NCBI GenBank assembly: GCA_016870715.1
Contig: VGAL01000003.1
Span: forward strand, 22,986 to 86,985
Direction of reading: 5' to 3'
DNA from: Actinomycetota bacterium
GTDB taxonomy: Bacteria > Actinomycetota > Actinomycetes > Nanopelagicales > Nanopelagicaceae
DNA length: 64,000 nucleotides
The position numbers were made by a program, and so were the translations under genes. Each line of letters opens with the position of its first letter. The first letter of the stretch is position 1. The notes below the pieces were generated by a model. The model saw only the letters and a list, made by a program, of their open reading frames with translations. It did not search any database and was not told the origin of the DNA. Below are positions 39,671 through 47,893 of this stretch, one piece after another.

Positions 39671-40153
39671 ATGAGTACCTCAAAAACTTGGCTAACCCAA
39701 GAGGCATACGACCGCCTCAAGGAGGAGTTAACCCACATCTCGACAAAAGGGCGCGAAGAGATTGTCGCCCGAATTGCCGCTGCTCGAGAGGAGGGCGACC
39801 TTAAAGAAAACGGTGGCTATCACGCAGCGCGGGAAGAACAAGGAAAATTAGAGGCGCGGATTCGCCAGCTCACTGCGATGCTTGAGAATGCTGAAGTGGG
39901 AAGTGCCCCTGTTGGAGATATGGAAGTTGTTTCATTGGGTTCGATGGTGACCGTAGAGATGGCTGGAGATACCATCGAATTTCTCTTGGGTTCAAGAGAG
40001 ATTGGCGCCGAGAATGTAAAAGTCTTCAGCGAAAAGTCTCCGCTGGGAAGCGCCGTACTGGGAAATAAAATCGGCGAGAGCGTGGATTATCTGCTACCTA
40101 ATGGGAAGAGTAATAGCGTAAAGATTCTTTCAGTCAAACCATATTCCGGTTAA
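39671..40153 (+). CDS. greA: Transcription elongation factor GreA
   Basis: GreA stimulates cleavage of backtracked RNA in RNA polymerase. The N-terminal coiled coil carries the acidic tip residues in AAREEGDLKENGGYHAARE, and the C-terminal domain contains NKIGESVDYLLPNGKS. Length 160 is normal. No Shine-Dalgarno site precedes the ATG; TAAACT lies nine bases upstream. Confidence 0.96.
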   Translation: MSTSKTWLTQEAYDRLKEELTHISTKGREEIVARIAAAREEGDLKENGGYHAAREEQGKLEARIRQLTAMLENAEVGSAPVGDMEVVSLGSMVTVEMAGDTIEFLLGSREIGAENVKVFSEKSPLGSAVLGNKIGESVDYLLPNGKSNSVKILSVKPYSG

Positions 40154-40161
40154 GTTCCGAT

Positions 40162-40953
40162 TTATTTGGGCGTTACGTTCTTGTATTTTCGGACGCTCAA
40201 AGGAATAAATATCGCCATTAACAAACCAATGTAAATCAGAGACATAATCAATGGATTTTGTGACGGAAATGAATTTGCCGTCACACCAAATATCGGTTCT
40301 AAGCCAAAAAGATCACGTACACCCGCAACCATCGTGGAAACTGGATTCCATTCAGCAACATATTGCAGAGGCCTTGGCATTCCAGTAGTTGGCGCGAATG
40401 CATTACTTAAGAAGGTCATTGGGAAGACGAAGAGGAAGACTGCGCTATTAGCCACGCGACTATCTCGCACTGAAAGGCCAACGAGAACGCCCATCCACGA
40501 CATGGCATATCCAAAAATCAATAGGAATAGGAAACCGGCAAATACTTCGAAGAGACTTGAGCTTGGTCGCCACCCCACGAGTAACCCAGTAAATGCCATA
40601 ACTATAAGAACGACAACATTGAGCGTGGCATCTCCAAGAGTTCTTCCCACAACAACAGCCGATCGAGAAATTGGCAAGGATCGGAAGCGGTCAATAAGAC
40701 CTTTTTGCATATCTTCGGCCAAGCCAAGCGCCGTGCTCGCCACGGTAAATGCGACAGTTTGGACGAATATTCCCGGCATCAGGAGTTGTACGTAATCGAC
40801 ACCTGGAGTGTTGATCGCTCCCCCGAAGACATATCTAAATAAAAGCACGAACATCACCGGTTGAATAGTCGAGAAAATCAAGACCTCAGGAACCCGTAGC
40901 AATTGGAGGAGTTGGCGCTTAGTGATAACGAGCGCATCTCTCATGGCATTCAT
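40162..40953 (-). CDS. ABC-2 type transporter permease (DrrB-like)
   Basis: A 263-residue membrane protein with six likely helices. It begins with a cytosolic stretch (RDALVITKRQLLQLLRVPEV) and contains PGIFVQTVAFTVASTALGLA, GLIDRFRSLPISRSAVVVGR and VFPMTFLSNAFAPTTGMPRP, all typical of the daunorubicin-resistance DrrB family. Its start overlaps the ATPase gene stop by 4 bases. The pair probably exports a hydrophobic substrate; no biosynthetic genes nearby indicate which. Confidence 0.88.
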   Translation of the reverse strand: MNAMRDALVITKRQLLQLLRVPEVLIFSTIQPVMFVLLFRYVFGGAINTPGVDYVQLLMPGIFVQTVAFTVASTALGLAEDMQKGLIDRFRSLPISRSAVVVGRTLGDATLNVVVLIVMAFTGLLVGWRPSSSLFEVFAGFLFLLIFGYAMSWMGVLVGLSVRDSRVANSAVFLFVFPMTFLSNAFAPTTGMPRPLQYVAEWNPVSTMVAGVRDLFGLEPIFGVTANSFPSQNPLIMSLIYIGLLMAIFIPLSVRKYKNVTPK

Positions 40954-41945
40954 CGCTTCCCCCGCTTCGATTTAGCTCCAACTACTTCCTCGATTTGTTC
41001 CTCTGCTACATGGCCAGTGAGGGCAAGAAATACATCGTCTAGTGATGGGCGCTTCAGTGCAATATCCAAGGGTTGGATTCCTGCTGTATCGAGTTGGCGT
41101 AGCGTTTCAATCAAAGTCCTGGTTCCTTCAGGCGCAGCCACCGAAATCTTATGCATTTGAGAATCCTCTGTCGCTACGCTGTTGGTTAATCGCTCGACAA
41201 TCCCTTTTGCCTTATCAAGATTCTCACTATTCACCGAGAGTTCAAGCCTTTCACCACCTACTTCGCGCTTGAGCGAATCCGCGGTGCCCTGTGCAATGAC
41301 ATGACCATGATCAATGACCACTATCTCATCTGCAAGTTGATCTGCCTCTTCTAGATATTGCGTGGTAAGTAAGAGCGTTACTCCACCTTTGACCAGTTCA
41401 TTGATAACTTCCCACATCTCTTGTCGACCTCGCGGATCTAGTCCAGTGGTTGGTTCATCAAGGAAGAGTACTTTTGGTTTGACAATCAATGATGCCGCAA
41501 GATCAAGTCGCCGGCGCATCCCGCCGGAGTACGTTTTGATTGGTCGTTTGGCAGCATCGGTCAAGGAGAACTTCTCAAGTAACTCTGCGGCTCGCACTTT
41601 CGCACCACGACCTGAGAGATGGTAGAGGCGACCAAACATGATCAAGTTATCCCAACCAGTCAGAGTCTCATCGACTGCGGCGTACTGACCAGAAAGACCA
41701 ATAATTTCTCGGACCTTTTGAGGATTTTTCACTACATCGATTCCAGCGACCTGCGCCCTACCAGAGTCAGGACGTAAGAGCGTAGCCAAGATCCGCACTG
41801 TGGTTGTTTTTCCTGATCCATTCGGTCCTAATAGAGAGAGTACGGTGCCCTCATTCACAGTGAGTGAAAGTCCATCAAGTGCGCGAACCTCGTGATGTGC
41901 ACCATACGTTTTCACTAAATCTTCAGCAATGATAGACGCGCTCAT
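40950..41945 (-). CDS. ABC transporter ATP-binding protein (DrrA-like)
   Basis: From ATG 41943-41945 (AGGAG upstream) the 331-residue ATPase has Walker A GPNGSGKTTT, signature YSGGMRRRLDLAASLI, Walker B VLFLDEPTTGLDPRGR and the H-loop LLTTQYLEEAD. The C-terminal domain (residues about 230-331) is the DrrA-type extension. A longer frame upstream is low-complexity and unlikely. It is divergent from the MFS permease gene. Confidence 0.93.
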   Translation of the reverse strand: MSASIIAEDLVKTYGAHHEVRALDGLSLTVNEGTVLSLLGPNGSGKTTTVRILATLLRPDSGRAQVAGIDVVKNPQKVREIIGLSGQYAAVDETLTGWDNLIMFGRLYHLSGRGAKVRAAELLEKFSLTDAAKRPIKTYSGGMRRRLDLAASLIVKPKVLFLDEPTTGLDPRGRQEMWEVINELVKGGVTLLLTTQYLEEADQLADEIVVIDHGHVIAQGTADSLKREVGGERLELSVNSENLDKAKGIVERLTNSVATEDSQMHKISVAAPEGTRTLIETLRQLDTAGIQPLDIALKRPSLDDVFLALTGHVAEEQIEEVVGAKSKRGKR

Positions 41946-41991
41946 GTAACTCCTAGATATTTCGCTCTTACCTACGATAGCCTCAAGAGCG

Positions 41992-43194
41992 ATGAAAACG
42001 CCATTTCGTGACCTACCTCCTGAGGTTCCGATTCTTGCTTCGGCAGCATTCTTGGTAGCAGCTGGATTTGGTTTTATCGCTCCTGCTACCCCGATCTTTG
42101 CCCGCTCTTTTGGCGTATCACAAGCTGCTGCTGGCGCCGTTGTAAGTCTCTTCGCCTTTGCGCGATTTAGCACCGCTTTGACCGGTGGCCGATTGGTCGA
42201 TCGCTTTGGCGCTCAAAAAATGATGGCTATTGGGCTCTTCATCGTATCGTTCTCTGCGCTGCTCGCGGCCTTCTCGCAGAACTATTACCAATTACTCTTT
42301 TTTCGCGGAGCAGGCGGATTTGGTTCAGCGGTTTGGACGATATCTGCGACAACGGTATTGCTTAGAGTCGTCTCCGATGATCAACGTGGACAAGCGCAAT
42401 CAACTTTCCAAGCTGGATATCTCTTTGGGTCAATTACCGGACCGCTTTTTGGTGGTGCTCTCGTTGAAGTTTCACTAAGAGCGCCTTTTTTTGTCTATGC
42501 ATTTACAGTCGCGGGGGCTGGACTTGTCGCACTTCTTTTTTTAGCAAAATCTGAGGGCGCTAAAAGGCAGACCGTTGCCGGCGATGATGTAACGATGTTA
42601 ATTCGAAATGCGATCAAAATTCCCGGATACCAAGTTGCGATTCTCGCCTCCTTTGGATTGGCATGGGCCGTGACTAGCGTCCGGATATCTATGGTTCCGC
42701 TTTATGTAACTGAAGGGCTTGGACTTCGCCCAGTTGCCCTCGGCGCTGGACTTGCCGCGGCAACGGTCGCGCAGGGATTGACGCTCATCCCTGCAGGTAA
42801 ATATGTAGATTCGCGGGGTCGTAAAGCAGGGCTATTGATCGGCTCACTCATTTCATTACTCGCTCTAGCAATTTTTGCCTTTATTGAAAACTACACGGGC
42901 TTCATTATTGCTATGGCCCTTGCCGGATTGGGCGCATCATTTCTCAGTACCGCACCTGCAGCGCTGGTAGGTGATGTGATGACTGGCAAGAGTGGGAGGG
43001 TTATTGCGGTATGGCAAATGAGCAGTGATTTAGGTTTTGTGATTGGCCCAATTGCTCTGGGGTTTGTCGCCGACCAACAGAGTTATAAAGCCTCGTTCTT
43101 AGTTGCGATGTTGTTGATTCTTCCTATCCTTCTCCGTTCGATAAATCTTCCAGACACTAGGAAGTCACACCGACCGCCGCCATTTGAACCCTAA
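41992..43194 (+). CDS. Major facilitator superfamily transporter
   Basis: A 400-residue protein with twelve likely membrane segments. The loop 2-3 motif A is GGRLVDRFGAQKM, and a second copy in the C-terminal half is GKYVDSRGRKAGLL. The C-motif-like GYLFGSITGPLFGGAL in TM5 suggests a drug-efflux type antiporter; the substrate is unknown. It is divergent from the DrrA-like gene by 46 bases and ends 10 bases from the convergent Bax-inhibitor family gene. Confidence 0.87.
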   Translation: MKTPFRDLPPEVPILASAAFLVAAGFGFIAPATPIFARSFGVSQAAAGAVVSLFAFARFSTALTGGRLVDRFGAQKMMAIGLFIVSFSALLAAFSQNYYQLLFFRGAGGFGSAVWTISATTVLLRVVSDDQRGQAQSTFQAGYLFGSITGPLFGGALVEVSLRAPFFVYAFTVAGAGLVALLFLAKSEGAKRQTVAGDDVTMLIRNAIKIPGYQVAILASFGLAWAVTSVRISMVPLYVTEGLGLRPVALGAGLAAATVAQGLTLIPAGKYVDSRGRKAGLLIGSLISLLALAIFAFIENYTGFIIAMALAGLGASFLSTAPAALVGDVMTGKSGRVIAVWQMSSDLGFVIGPIALGFVADQQSYKASFLVAMLLILPILLRSINLPDTRKSHRPPPFEP

Positions 43195-43204
43195 AGATCG
43201 GTAT

Positions 43205-43990
43205 TTACTCGCGACGAAGAATTGCAAGTAAACGTAAGATTTCAAGGTAGAGCCAGACAATCGTGACCATGAGTCCGAATGCTGCTCTCCAAGATTCTTG
43301 TTCACCTGCTCCTTGACGAATTCCCACTTCGATCTGATTGAAATCAAGAACAAGGAAGAGTGAGGCGAGGACTACTCCGCCAGCTGCGAGGAGCAATCCA
43401 AGACTTCCTACGCCATAGAACCCAAATCCCCCGCCTACGCCCATAAATGCTGCGATAAGACTTACAACACCAAGGACGAGGTAGCCAATGAGTGCGCCCA
43501 TCAAGATTCTTGTGAATTGCGGGGTCGCACGGAGCTTTCCACTTCGATAGAGCGCTAGCACACCAACGAATGCTGCGAGCGTGCCAATGACTGCTTGACT
43601 GACGATGCCTGGATAAGCATCGTTAAAGAACTTGCTGATGGCTCCGATTGCAAGTCCCTCAAGACCTGCATAGGCAACAATCAAAGCTGGTCGTACAGTT
43701 CGCGAGAATGAAATAACAAGTGCAAGGCCAAGTGCGCCAAGTAGCGCGATCATGGCAACGCCAAATCCGACGTTGAAGAACCATGCCGCACCTCCCACTG
43801 CAACGAGAATTGCAAAGAGGAAACCTGTACGAGCGACTACATCATCCATAGTCATTCGACCGGTTTGCATGGAAGAAGCGCTTGGTGATGAGTACATCTC
43901 TTCGAGCGCATCTGTGGACCGTGGTTCAAAAGCTGCATAGCCTCGTTTTTCACCAAAGGCGCGACCAAGAACAGGGTTAGAACTACGCAT
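43205..43990 (-). CDS. Bax inhibitor-1/YccA family membrane protein
   Basis: From ATG 43988-43990 (AAAAGGAGAG upstream) the product is 261 residues. A cytosolic N-terminus of about 60 residues is followed by seven membrane segments (from TGFLFAILVAVGGAAWFFNV to the C-terminus). The features VYAGLEGLAIGAISKFF-like and FLVLDFNQIEVGIRQGAGEQ, with the final SWRAAFGLMVTIVWLYLEIL, are characteristic of the YccA family. Members act as proton-sensitive calcium leak channels or protease modulators; no role is shown here. Confidence 0.88.
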   Translation of the reverse strand: MRSSNPVLGRAFGEKRGYAAFEPRSTDALEEMYSSPSASSMQTGRMTMDDVVARTGFLFAILVAVGGAAWFFNVGFGVAMIALLGALGLALVISFSRTVRPALIVAYAGLEGLAIGAISKFFNDAYPGIVSQAVIGTLAAFVGVLALYRSGKLRATPQFTRILMGALIGYLVLGVVSLIAAFMGVGGGFGFYGVGSLGLLLAAGGVVLASLFLVLDFNQIEVGIRQGAGEQESWRAAFGLMVTIVWLYLEILRLLAILRRE

Positions 43991-44091
43991 CGTTTCTACT
44001 CTCCTTTTAAACATTACCTCTGCGCTGGAAGATCCAGGCATAGGGTAAATAATAGAGAAGGGAGATTAAATAATCCTGAGAGGGGATTTAT

Positions 44092-44108
44092 CCCGCCATT
44101 CTGGCGGG
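44092..44108. promoter_or_regulatory. Perfect inverted repeat upstream of the secreted-protein gene
   Basis: CCCGCCA-TTC-TGGCGGG is a perfect 7-bp inverted repeat. It is centred about 43 bases upstream of the probable GTG start and 30 bases upstream of the TATAAC box, so it overlaps the expected -35 region. It looks like an operator or another protein-binding site. Both flanking genes diverge from it, so termination is unlikely. Confidence 0.45.
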
Positions 44109-44129
44109 TTGGCTATGCATGAAGCCGGA

Positions 44130-44135
44130 TATAAC
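44130..44135 (+). promoter_or_regulatory. -10 box for leaderless secreted-protein transcript
   Basis: TATAAC is seven bases before GTG 44143-44145. The same start gives the most typical signal peptide, so promoter and start assignments support each other. Confidence 0.4.
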
Positions 44136-44142
44136 GGAAAAT

Positions 44143-45708
44143 GTGCAGGTGAGAGCAGGTCGTTGGCCTAGAGGCCTGGTCGCCCTATTCTCCGTTTTTG
44201 CGCTTTTTTTGGGTTCGGCGCTAGCCACCTCCGCAGATGAAGGACACCGGCTGATGATTGTCGATGCCTTCTCTGAAGGGGTAAGTAGTGGCTCGGAGAT
44301 CTACGCAGTGCCAGAGGAGCAGGTTCAGAAGATTCTCAAGAATGAGCCGAATGAGATTCAGTCGGTACGTAAATTCTGTCAGTCACTCTCATCTCCAGAG
44401 TGTGCAGCGCAAACGGGTTTAAGTTTGCGAATCTATCTCCCTCAGTGCACGCAAACAGTTGTCAATTACTGTATCGAGACTCTTGCAATATCTCCATCGA
44501 GTGAAGCTCCTCTCCAGGCGGGATCACTCGTGGGATATACAACTGCGCGCACATATCCTGCAGATGTCACACGTGGCATTCCTGAATCAGCAACCACATC
44601 TCGGTGGAAAGTACCTGGAGTTTTAAATAAAGCGGGCACTGATACGTATGCCGTCAAGGTGCTCCTTGATGGTTTCTTATCTGCAACCTCCAACTCACTG
44701 TATGTCTTTCAAGTGAGCGCTCTGATTGAGCCTTATGAAGAAAAATCCGGCAGTGCCAATACCGATTCCGCCTGCACCTCGTGGCAATCGGGAACCGCCT
44801 GTGGAGTCCGTAAAGATTTTGTAGAGGGACAAAAGGCTCAATTGAGCGTTCGTCTTCCCAATTCAATTACTGGTTGGTTGCACGGCAGATTAAAGGGCGC
44901 TGCAATCTCTGTAGAGAAATTTGATAACAATCAAAACAAGGTGACTGTCACTGCAGAAAATGTTCGAGTTCCTGAGTTAAATACGCTCTTTACTGATGCT
45001 CAAGTTGATGCTCTTGCCAATCCAAGTTTCTTCAGACCCAATGGTCGTAAATGGAATAGCGTGAACGCAGGCAATCCAGCCTCATTGGAGTGGGTAAAGC
45101 AACTGGCAAAACCGCTTAATGATCGAGCCACCGGAGAGCACACGACCTGGTCATTCTCTACAATTCCCAGTAATCGTGGGAACAATAAATGTTTCGAAGA
45201 TAAGACTGAACTTCTCGGAGTCGTGATGACCAACTCGTTGGTCTATGCACCGAGCGCACCTGAATTCGATGGCTCGCAATTGAATTATCAAGTAGGCGGT
45301 CTGCACTTTCAGCCCGATGGTAAAACACCGAACTTAGGTACCTACGATCTATTGATTAAATCTGCGACAGCACGCTGTTTATACAACTTCACTGACGCGC
45401 CACTTTCCGCCACTGTCTCTGTCACTTATGCTGATGGCGGTGAACAGAAGATTGCCACCACCACGCTCACAGAAAAAAATGGCTGGTTACACCTTGGCGC
45501 CTATGGATTTACTTTCTCCAGTCCAGTCCTTCGCGTCAAACTCAGTGGCGTTCCCAAGGCCATACCCAAGCCAAATCAAAAGGCAGAACCCGCTCAGCAA
45601 CCACAACCTACAAAGAACTACACGATGACCTGCGTTAAAGGAAAGATCACCAAGAAAGTAATATCTCCTAAACCCATGTGTCCAACTGGGTGGAAGAAGA
45701 AGAAGTAG
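44143..45708 (+). CDS. Secreted protein of unknown function with Cys-bounded basic C-terminal tail
   Basis: I do not recognise the main domain. From GTG 44143 the 521-residue product starts VQVRAGRWPRG, then a hydrophobic core (LVALFSVFALFLGSALA) and a likely signal-peptidase site before DEGHR. An in-frame ATG lies 8 codons earlier. The exported part has Cys pairs (FCQSLSSPECAAQ, QCTQTVVNYC, SACTSWQSGTACG) and beta-rich segments. A Pro/Gln-rich linker follows, and the C-terminal 28 residues run from YTMTCVKGK to CPTGWKKKK. Neighbours give no functional hint. Confidence 0.8.
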   Translation: MQVRAGRWPRGLVALFSVFALFLGSALATSADEGHRLMIVDAFSEGVSSGSEIYAVPEEQVQKILKNEPNEIQSVRKFCQSLSSPECAAQTGLSLRIYLPQCTQTVVNYCIETLAISPSSEAPLQAGSLVGYTTARTYPADVTRGIPESATTSRWKVPGVLNKAGTDTYAVKVLLDGFLSATSNSLYVFQVSALIEPYEEKSGSANTDSACTSWQSGTACGVRKDFVEGQKAQLSVRLPNSITGWLHGRLKGAAISVEKFDNNQNKVTVTAENVRVPELNTLFTDAQVDALANPSFFRPNGRKWNSVNAGNPASLEWVKQLAKPLNDRATGEHTTWSFSTIPSNRGNNKCFEDKTELLGVVMTNSLVYAPSAPEFDGSQLNYQVGGLHFQPDGKTPNLGTYDLLIKSATARCLYNFTDAPLSATVSVTYADGGEQKIATTTLTEKNGWLHLGAYGFTFSSPVLRVKLSGVPKAIPKPNQKAEPAQQPQPTKNYTMTCVKGKITKKVISPKPMCPTGWKKKK

Positions 45709-45738
45709 AAAAATCGCAGGCTGGTGCGAAAAAACCTG

Positions 45739-45811
45739 TGCCCCGGGTGGGGGTCGAACCCACACTTGGAGGATTTTAAGTCCTCTGCCTCTGCCATTGG
45801 GCTACCGGGGC
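45739..45811 (-). tRNA. leuT: tRNA-Leu (UAA anticodon) with short variable loop
   Basis: The acceptor stem is GCCCCGG / CCGGGGC. A 3-bp D-stem is followed by the anticodon stem GAGGA / TCCTC enclosing CTTAAAA with anticodon TAA, and the T-arm GTGGGTTCGACCCCCAC. The discriminator is A, as LeuRS requires. The variable loop is only five bases (CAAGT), although leucine tRNAs normally have a long variable arm. CCA is not encoded. A leucine tRNA beside ppx is conserved in mycobacteria. Confidence 0.88.
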
Positions 45812-45821
45812 GTTGCAGTTA

Positions 45822-46508
45822 CTACGTTGAGCGGAGCGTAAATCTACCCGCTTTATCGAAGATCTTCTCCATCTCCCCTGCCTTGAGCACGCCAGTGAAG
45901 GTGTTCTGCTGGCTTGGATGATAAGAGCCCAAGAGTAAATATTCGCCAAACCTCACGCTCGCTCCATGAGCGAATGGGACCTTCCTATTCGGTAAAGGTA
46001 AATCAAAATCTCTAAGGGTCCGCCACAGTGCATCCCAAGCAAAAGATCCAAGTGCAATGTAGACACGTACCTGGTCGAGCGCTCGTAATTCCTGTTCAAA
46101 CCATGACGCACAATTATCGCGCTCTTGAGGATTTGGTTTATTCTCTGGCGGTACACATCTGACCGCAGTGAGAATTCGAACTGAATCTAGAATCAAGCCG
46201 TCATCTCGCGATGAACTTGTGGGTTGATTTGCTAATCCACTTTTATGAAGCGCAGCATAAAGCCAATCACCTGATGAATCTCCAGTAAAAACTCGCCCAG
46301 TTCGATTTGCACCATGAGCGCCAGGAGCGAGTCCAACAATCACAATCTTCGCGTCGGCGGGTCCAAAACCTGGAACTGGCTTTCCCCAATATTCCTCACT
46401 GTGAAAAGCCTTTCGTTTTGTTATCGCTACCTCTTCGCGCCATGAGACCAAACGTGGACACTTTCCACATTTGATAATCTCACTATCTAAGCGTTGCAAC
46501 GATGCCAT
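45822..46508 (-). CDS. Uracil-DNA glycosylase, iron-sulfur family (UDGb / family 5-like)
   Basis: It removes uracil and related lesions from DNA. Four Cys positions suit a 4Fe-4S cluster (IIKCGKCPRL, then AVRCVPPENK and ERDNCASWF). Motif A is VGLAPGAHGANRTGRVFTGD, which in this form points to family 5 rather than family 4, and the C-terminal motif is LLGSYHPSQQNTFTG. I place the start at ATG 46506-46508 (228 residues), overlapping the ppx end by 26 bases; a start 14 codons upstream is possible. Confidence 0.88.
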   Translation of the reverse strand: MASLQRLDSEIIKCGKCPRLVSWREEVAITKRKAFHSEEYWGKPVPGFGPADAKIVIVGLAPGAHGANRTGRVFTGDSSGDWLYAALHKSGLANQPTSSSRDDGLILDSVRILTAVRCVPPENKPNPQERDNCASWFEQELRALDQVRVYIALGSFAWDALWRTLRDFDLPLPNRKVPFAHGASVRFGEYLLLGSYHPSQQNTFTGVLKAGEMEKIFDKAGRFTLRST

Positions 46509-47382
46509 CAAGAATATCTTTCTCGCTTGCGACAAATTCTTTTGCGCCACTTCGTTTCATCACTTCCGCTAAGACCAGTGCACCTGCAGCGATAACGTCA
46601 ACCCTTCCTGGATGCATATAGCCAAGAGCTGAACGCTCCTGTTGGGTAAGCGAAAGAAGCCATGCGGATATCTCGAGGGTGCGCTCTGCGCTAATTCGCG
46701 CGCCATGAATTCGCTCTCGTTCATATCGAGGAAGATTCAAAGCCGCTGCAGCCACGGTAGTGGCAGTCCCTGCCACAGCAATCAAAGTTTTCGAAGAGGT
46801 AATCGCCACCACGCCCGCTGCGCTATCGATCGCTCGATTGATATCTGCCCTCGCCTCTTCAATCTCAGAGGAAGAGGGTGGGTCCTGATTGAAGTGCCGC
46901 TCGGTCATGCGCACACATCCGATATCCACGCTTATGGCGGCTTCAACCTCTTGACTGCCCAGAACAAACTCGGTGGATCCACCGCCAATATCGACGACTA
47001 AGAAGGGTGCGGAATCTGCTCGCATATCGAGTGTGGCACCTAGGAAAGAGAGGCGAGCTTCTTCACTGCCTGCTATGACCTCCGGAGCTACTCCGAGAAT
47101 TTCAGTCACGGGACCAATGAAAATCTCTCGATTTTCTGCATCGCGTGTGGCGCTAGTTGCGCAAAACCGTACCTTTTCAATTCCGTGCGCATCGATGATA
47201 CCTTTAAATTTTCGAAGTGCTTTGAGTGTTCGTTCTACAGCTGCCGGAGCGAAACTCTTGTTGGTATCAACTCCCTCACCTAACTTCACAATCTCCATCT
47301 CACGTACGATTTCACGACCATTGTCAACTACTAATAATCGAATTGAGTTGGTTCCGCAATCAATTGCTGCAACTTTACTCAT
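46483..47382 (-). CDS. ppx: Exopolyphosphatase / guanosine pentaphosphatase family (Ppx/GppA)
   Basis: From ATG 47380-47382 the product is 299 residues. ASKHA-fold motifs are VAAIDCGTNSIRLLVVDNG and PFLVVDIGGGSTEFVLGSQ, followed by VAGTATTVAAAALNLPRYER. It lacks the C-terminal HD-like domain of E. coli Ppx, as do short actinobacterial homologs (Ppx1-like). It hydrolyses short-chain polyphosphate or related substrates. It overlaps the DUF501 gene by 8 bases. Confidence 0.92.
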   Translation of the reverse strand: MSKVAAIDCGTNSIRLLVVDNGREIVREMEIVKLGEGVDTNKSFAPAAVERTLKALRKFKGIIDAHGIEKVRFCATSATRDAENREIFIGPVTEILGVAPEVIAGSEEARLSFLGATLDMRADSAPFLVVDIGGGSTEFVLGSQEVEAAISVDIGCVRMTERHFNQDPPSSSEIEEARADINRAIDSAAGVVAITSSKTLIAVAGTATTVAAAALNLPRYERERIHGARISAERTLEISAWLLSLTQQERSALGYMHPGRVDVIAAGALVLAEVMKRSGAKEFVASEKDILDGIVATLR

Positions 47383-47893
47383 CTGTGTTGCTCTGCTCTC
47401 TAAAAGTTTTCGAACAGGGCAGTTCATGCCACCAGTTAGGAAGTTTCGCTAGCGCTTCATCTCCGAGAACATTTACACCTTCTCCAGCAGCAAGAGCGTG
47501 TGCAATTAAAGAGTGTAGACATTTAACTCGATCTGGCATTCCTCCAGCAGATATTCCCGCTACTTCAGGCACATTCATCCCTAAAGCCTCACGTGCTGCC
47601 ATGTAATCGATATGAGCAGCGAAATATTGGCCCTGCAAAGAGGTATCACTGGCAAGGCGATCATTCATTTCATGCATCAGTCCTGAACTCTCTAGGGTCG
47701 AAATCGCGCCTGTAAGACGAGGGCAAGTCGCGTAATAAAAGGTGGGAAAGGGAGTGCCATCACCAAGTCGTGGAGGCGTCTCGACAACATCAGCCTCACC
47801 ACAAGGACATCGATGCGCTATTGCCTGCACATCTCGTGGAGGTCTACCAAGTTGACCTTCGATTATCCGAAGATCGTCCGGAGTTGGCTTCAA
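47375..47893 (-). CDS. DUF501 domain protein
   Basis: The 172-residue protein starts at TTG 47891-47893, which overlaps the divIC stop as TTGA. It has IEGQLGRPPRDVQAIAHRCP, CGEADVVETPPRLGDGTPFP, TFYYATCPRLTGAISTLESS and PDRVKCLHSLIAHALAAGEG, the characteristic DUF501 pattern with conserved Cys and His. The function is unknown. The eno-divIC-DUF501-ppx order is strongly conserved in actinobacteria. Confidence 0.93.
   Translation of the reverse strand: MKPTPDDLRIIEGQLGRPPRDVQAIAHRCPCGEADVVETPPRLGDGTPFPTFYYATCPRLTGAISTLESSGLMHEMNDRLASDTSLQGQYFAAHIDYMAAREALGMNVPEVAGISAGGMPDRVKCLHSLIAHALAAGEGVNVLGDEALAKLPNWWHELPCSKTFREQSNTDE

Noticed and set aside
41946..42173. 76-residue N-terminal extension of the DrrA-like ATPase
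   Set aside because: Runs antisense into the MFS gene and is Ala/Lys-rich noise; the ATG at 41943-41945 has an AGGAG site and starts the ABC domain properly.
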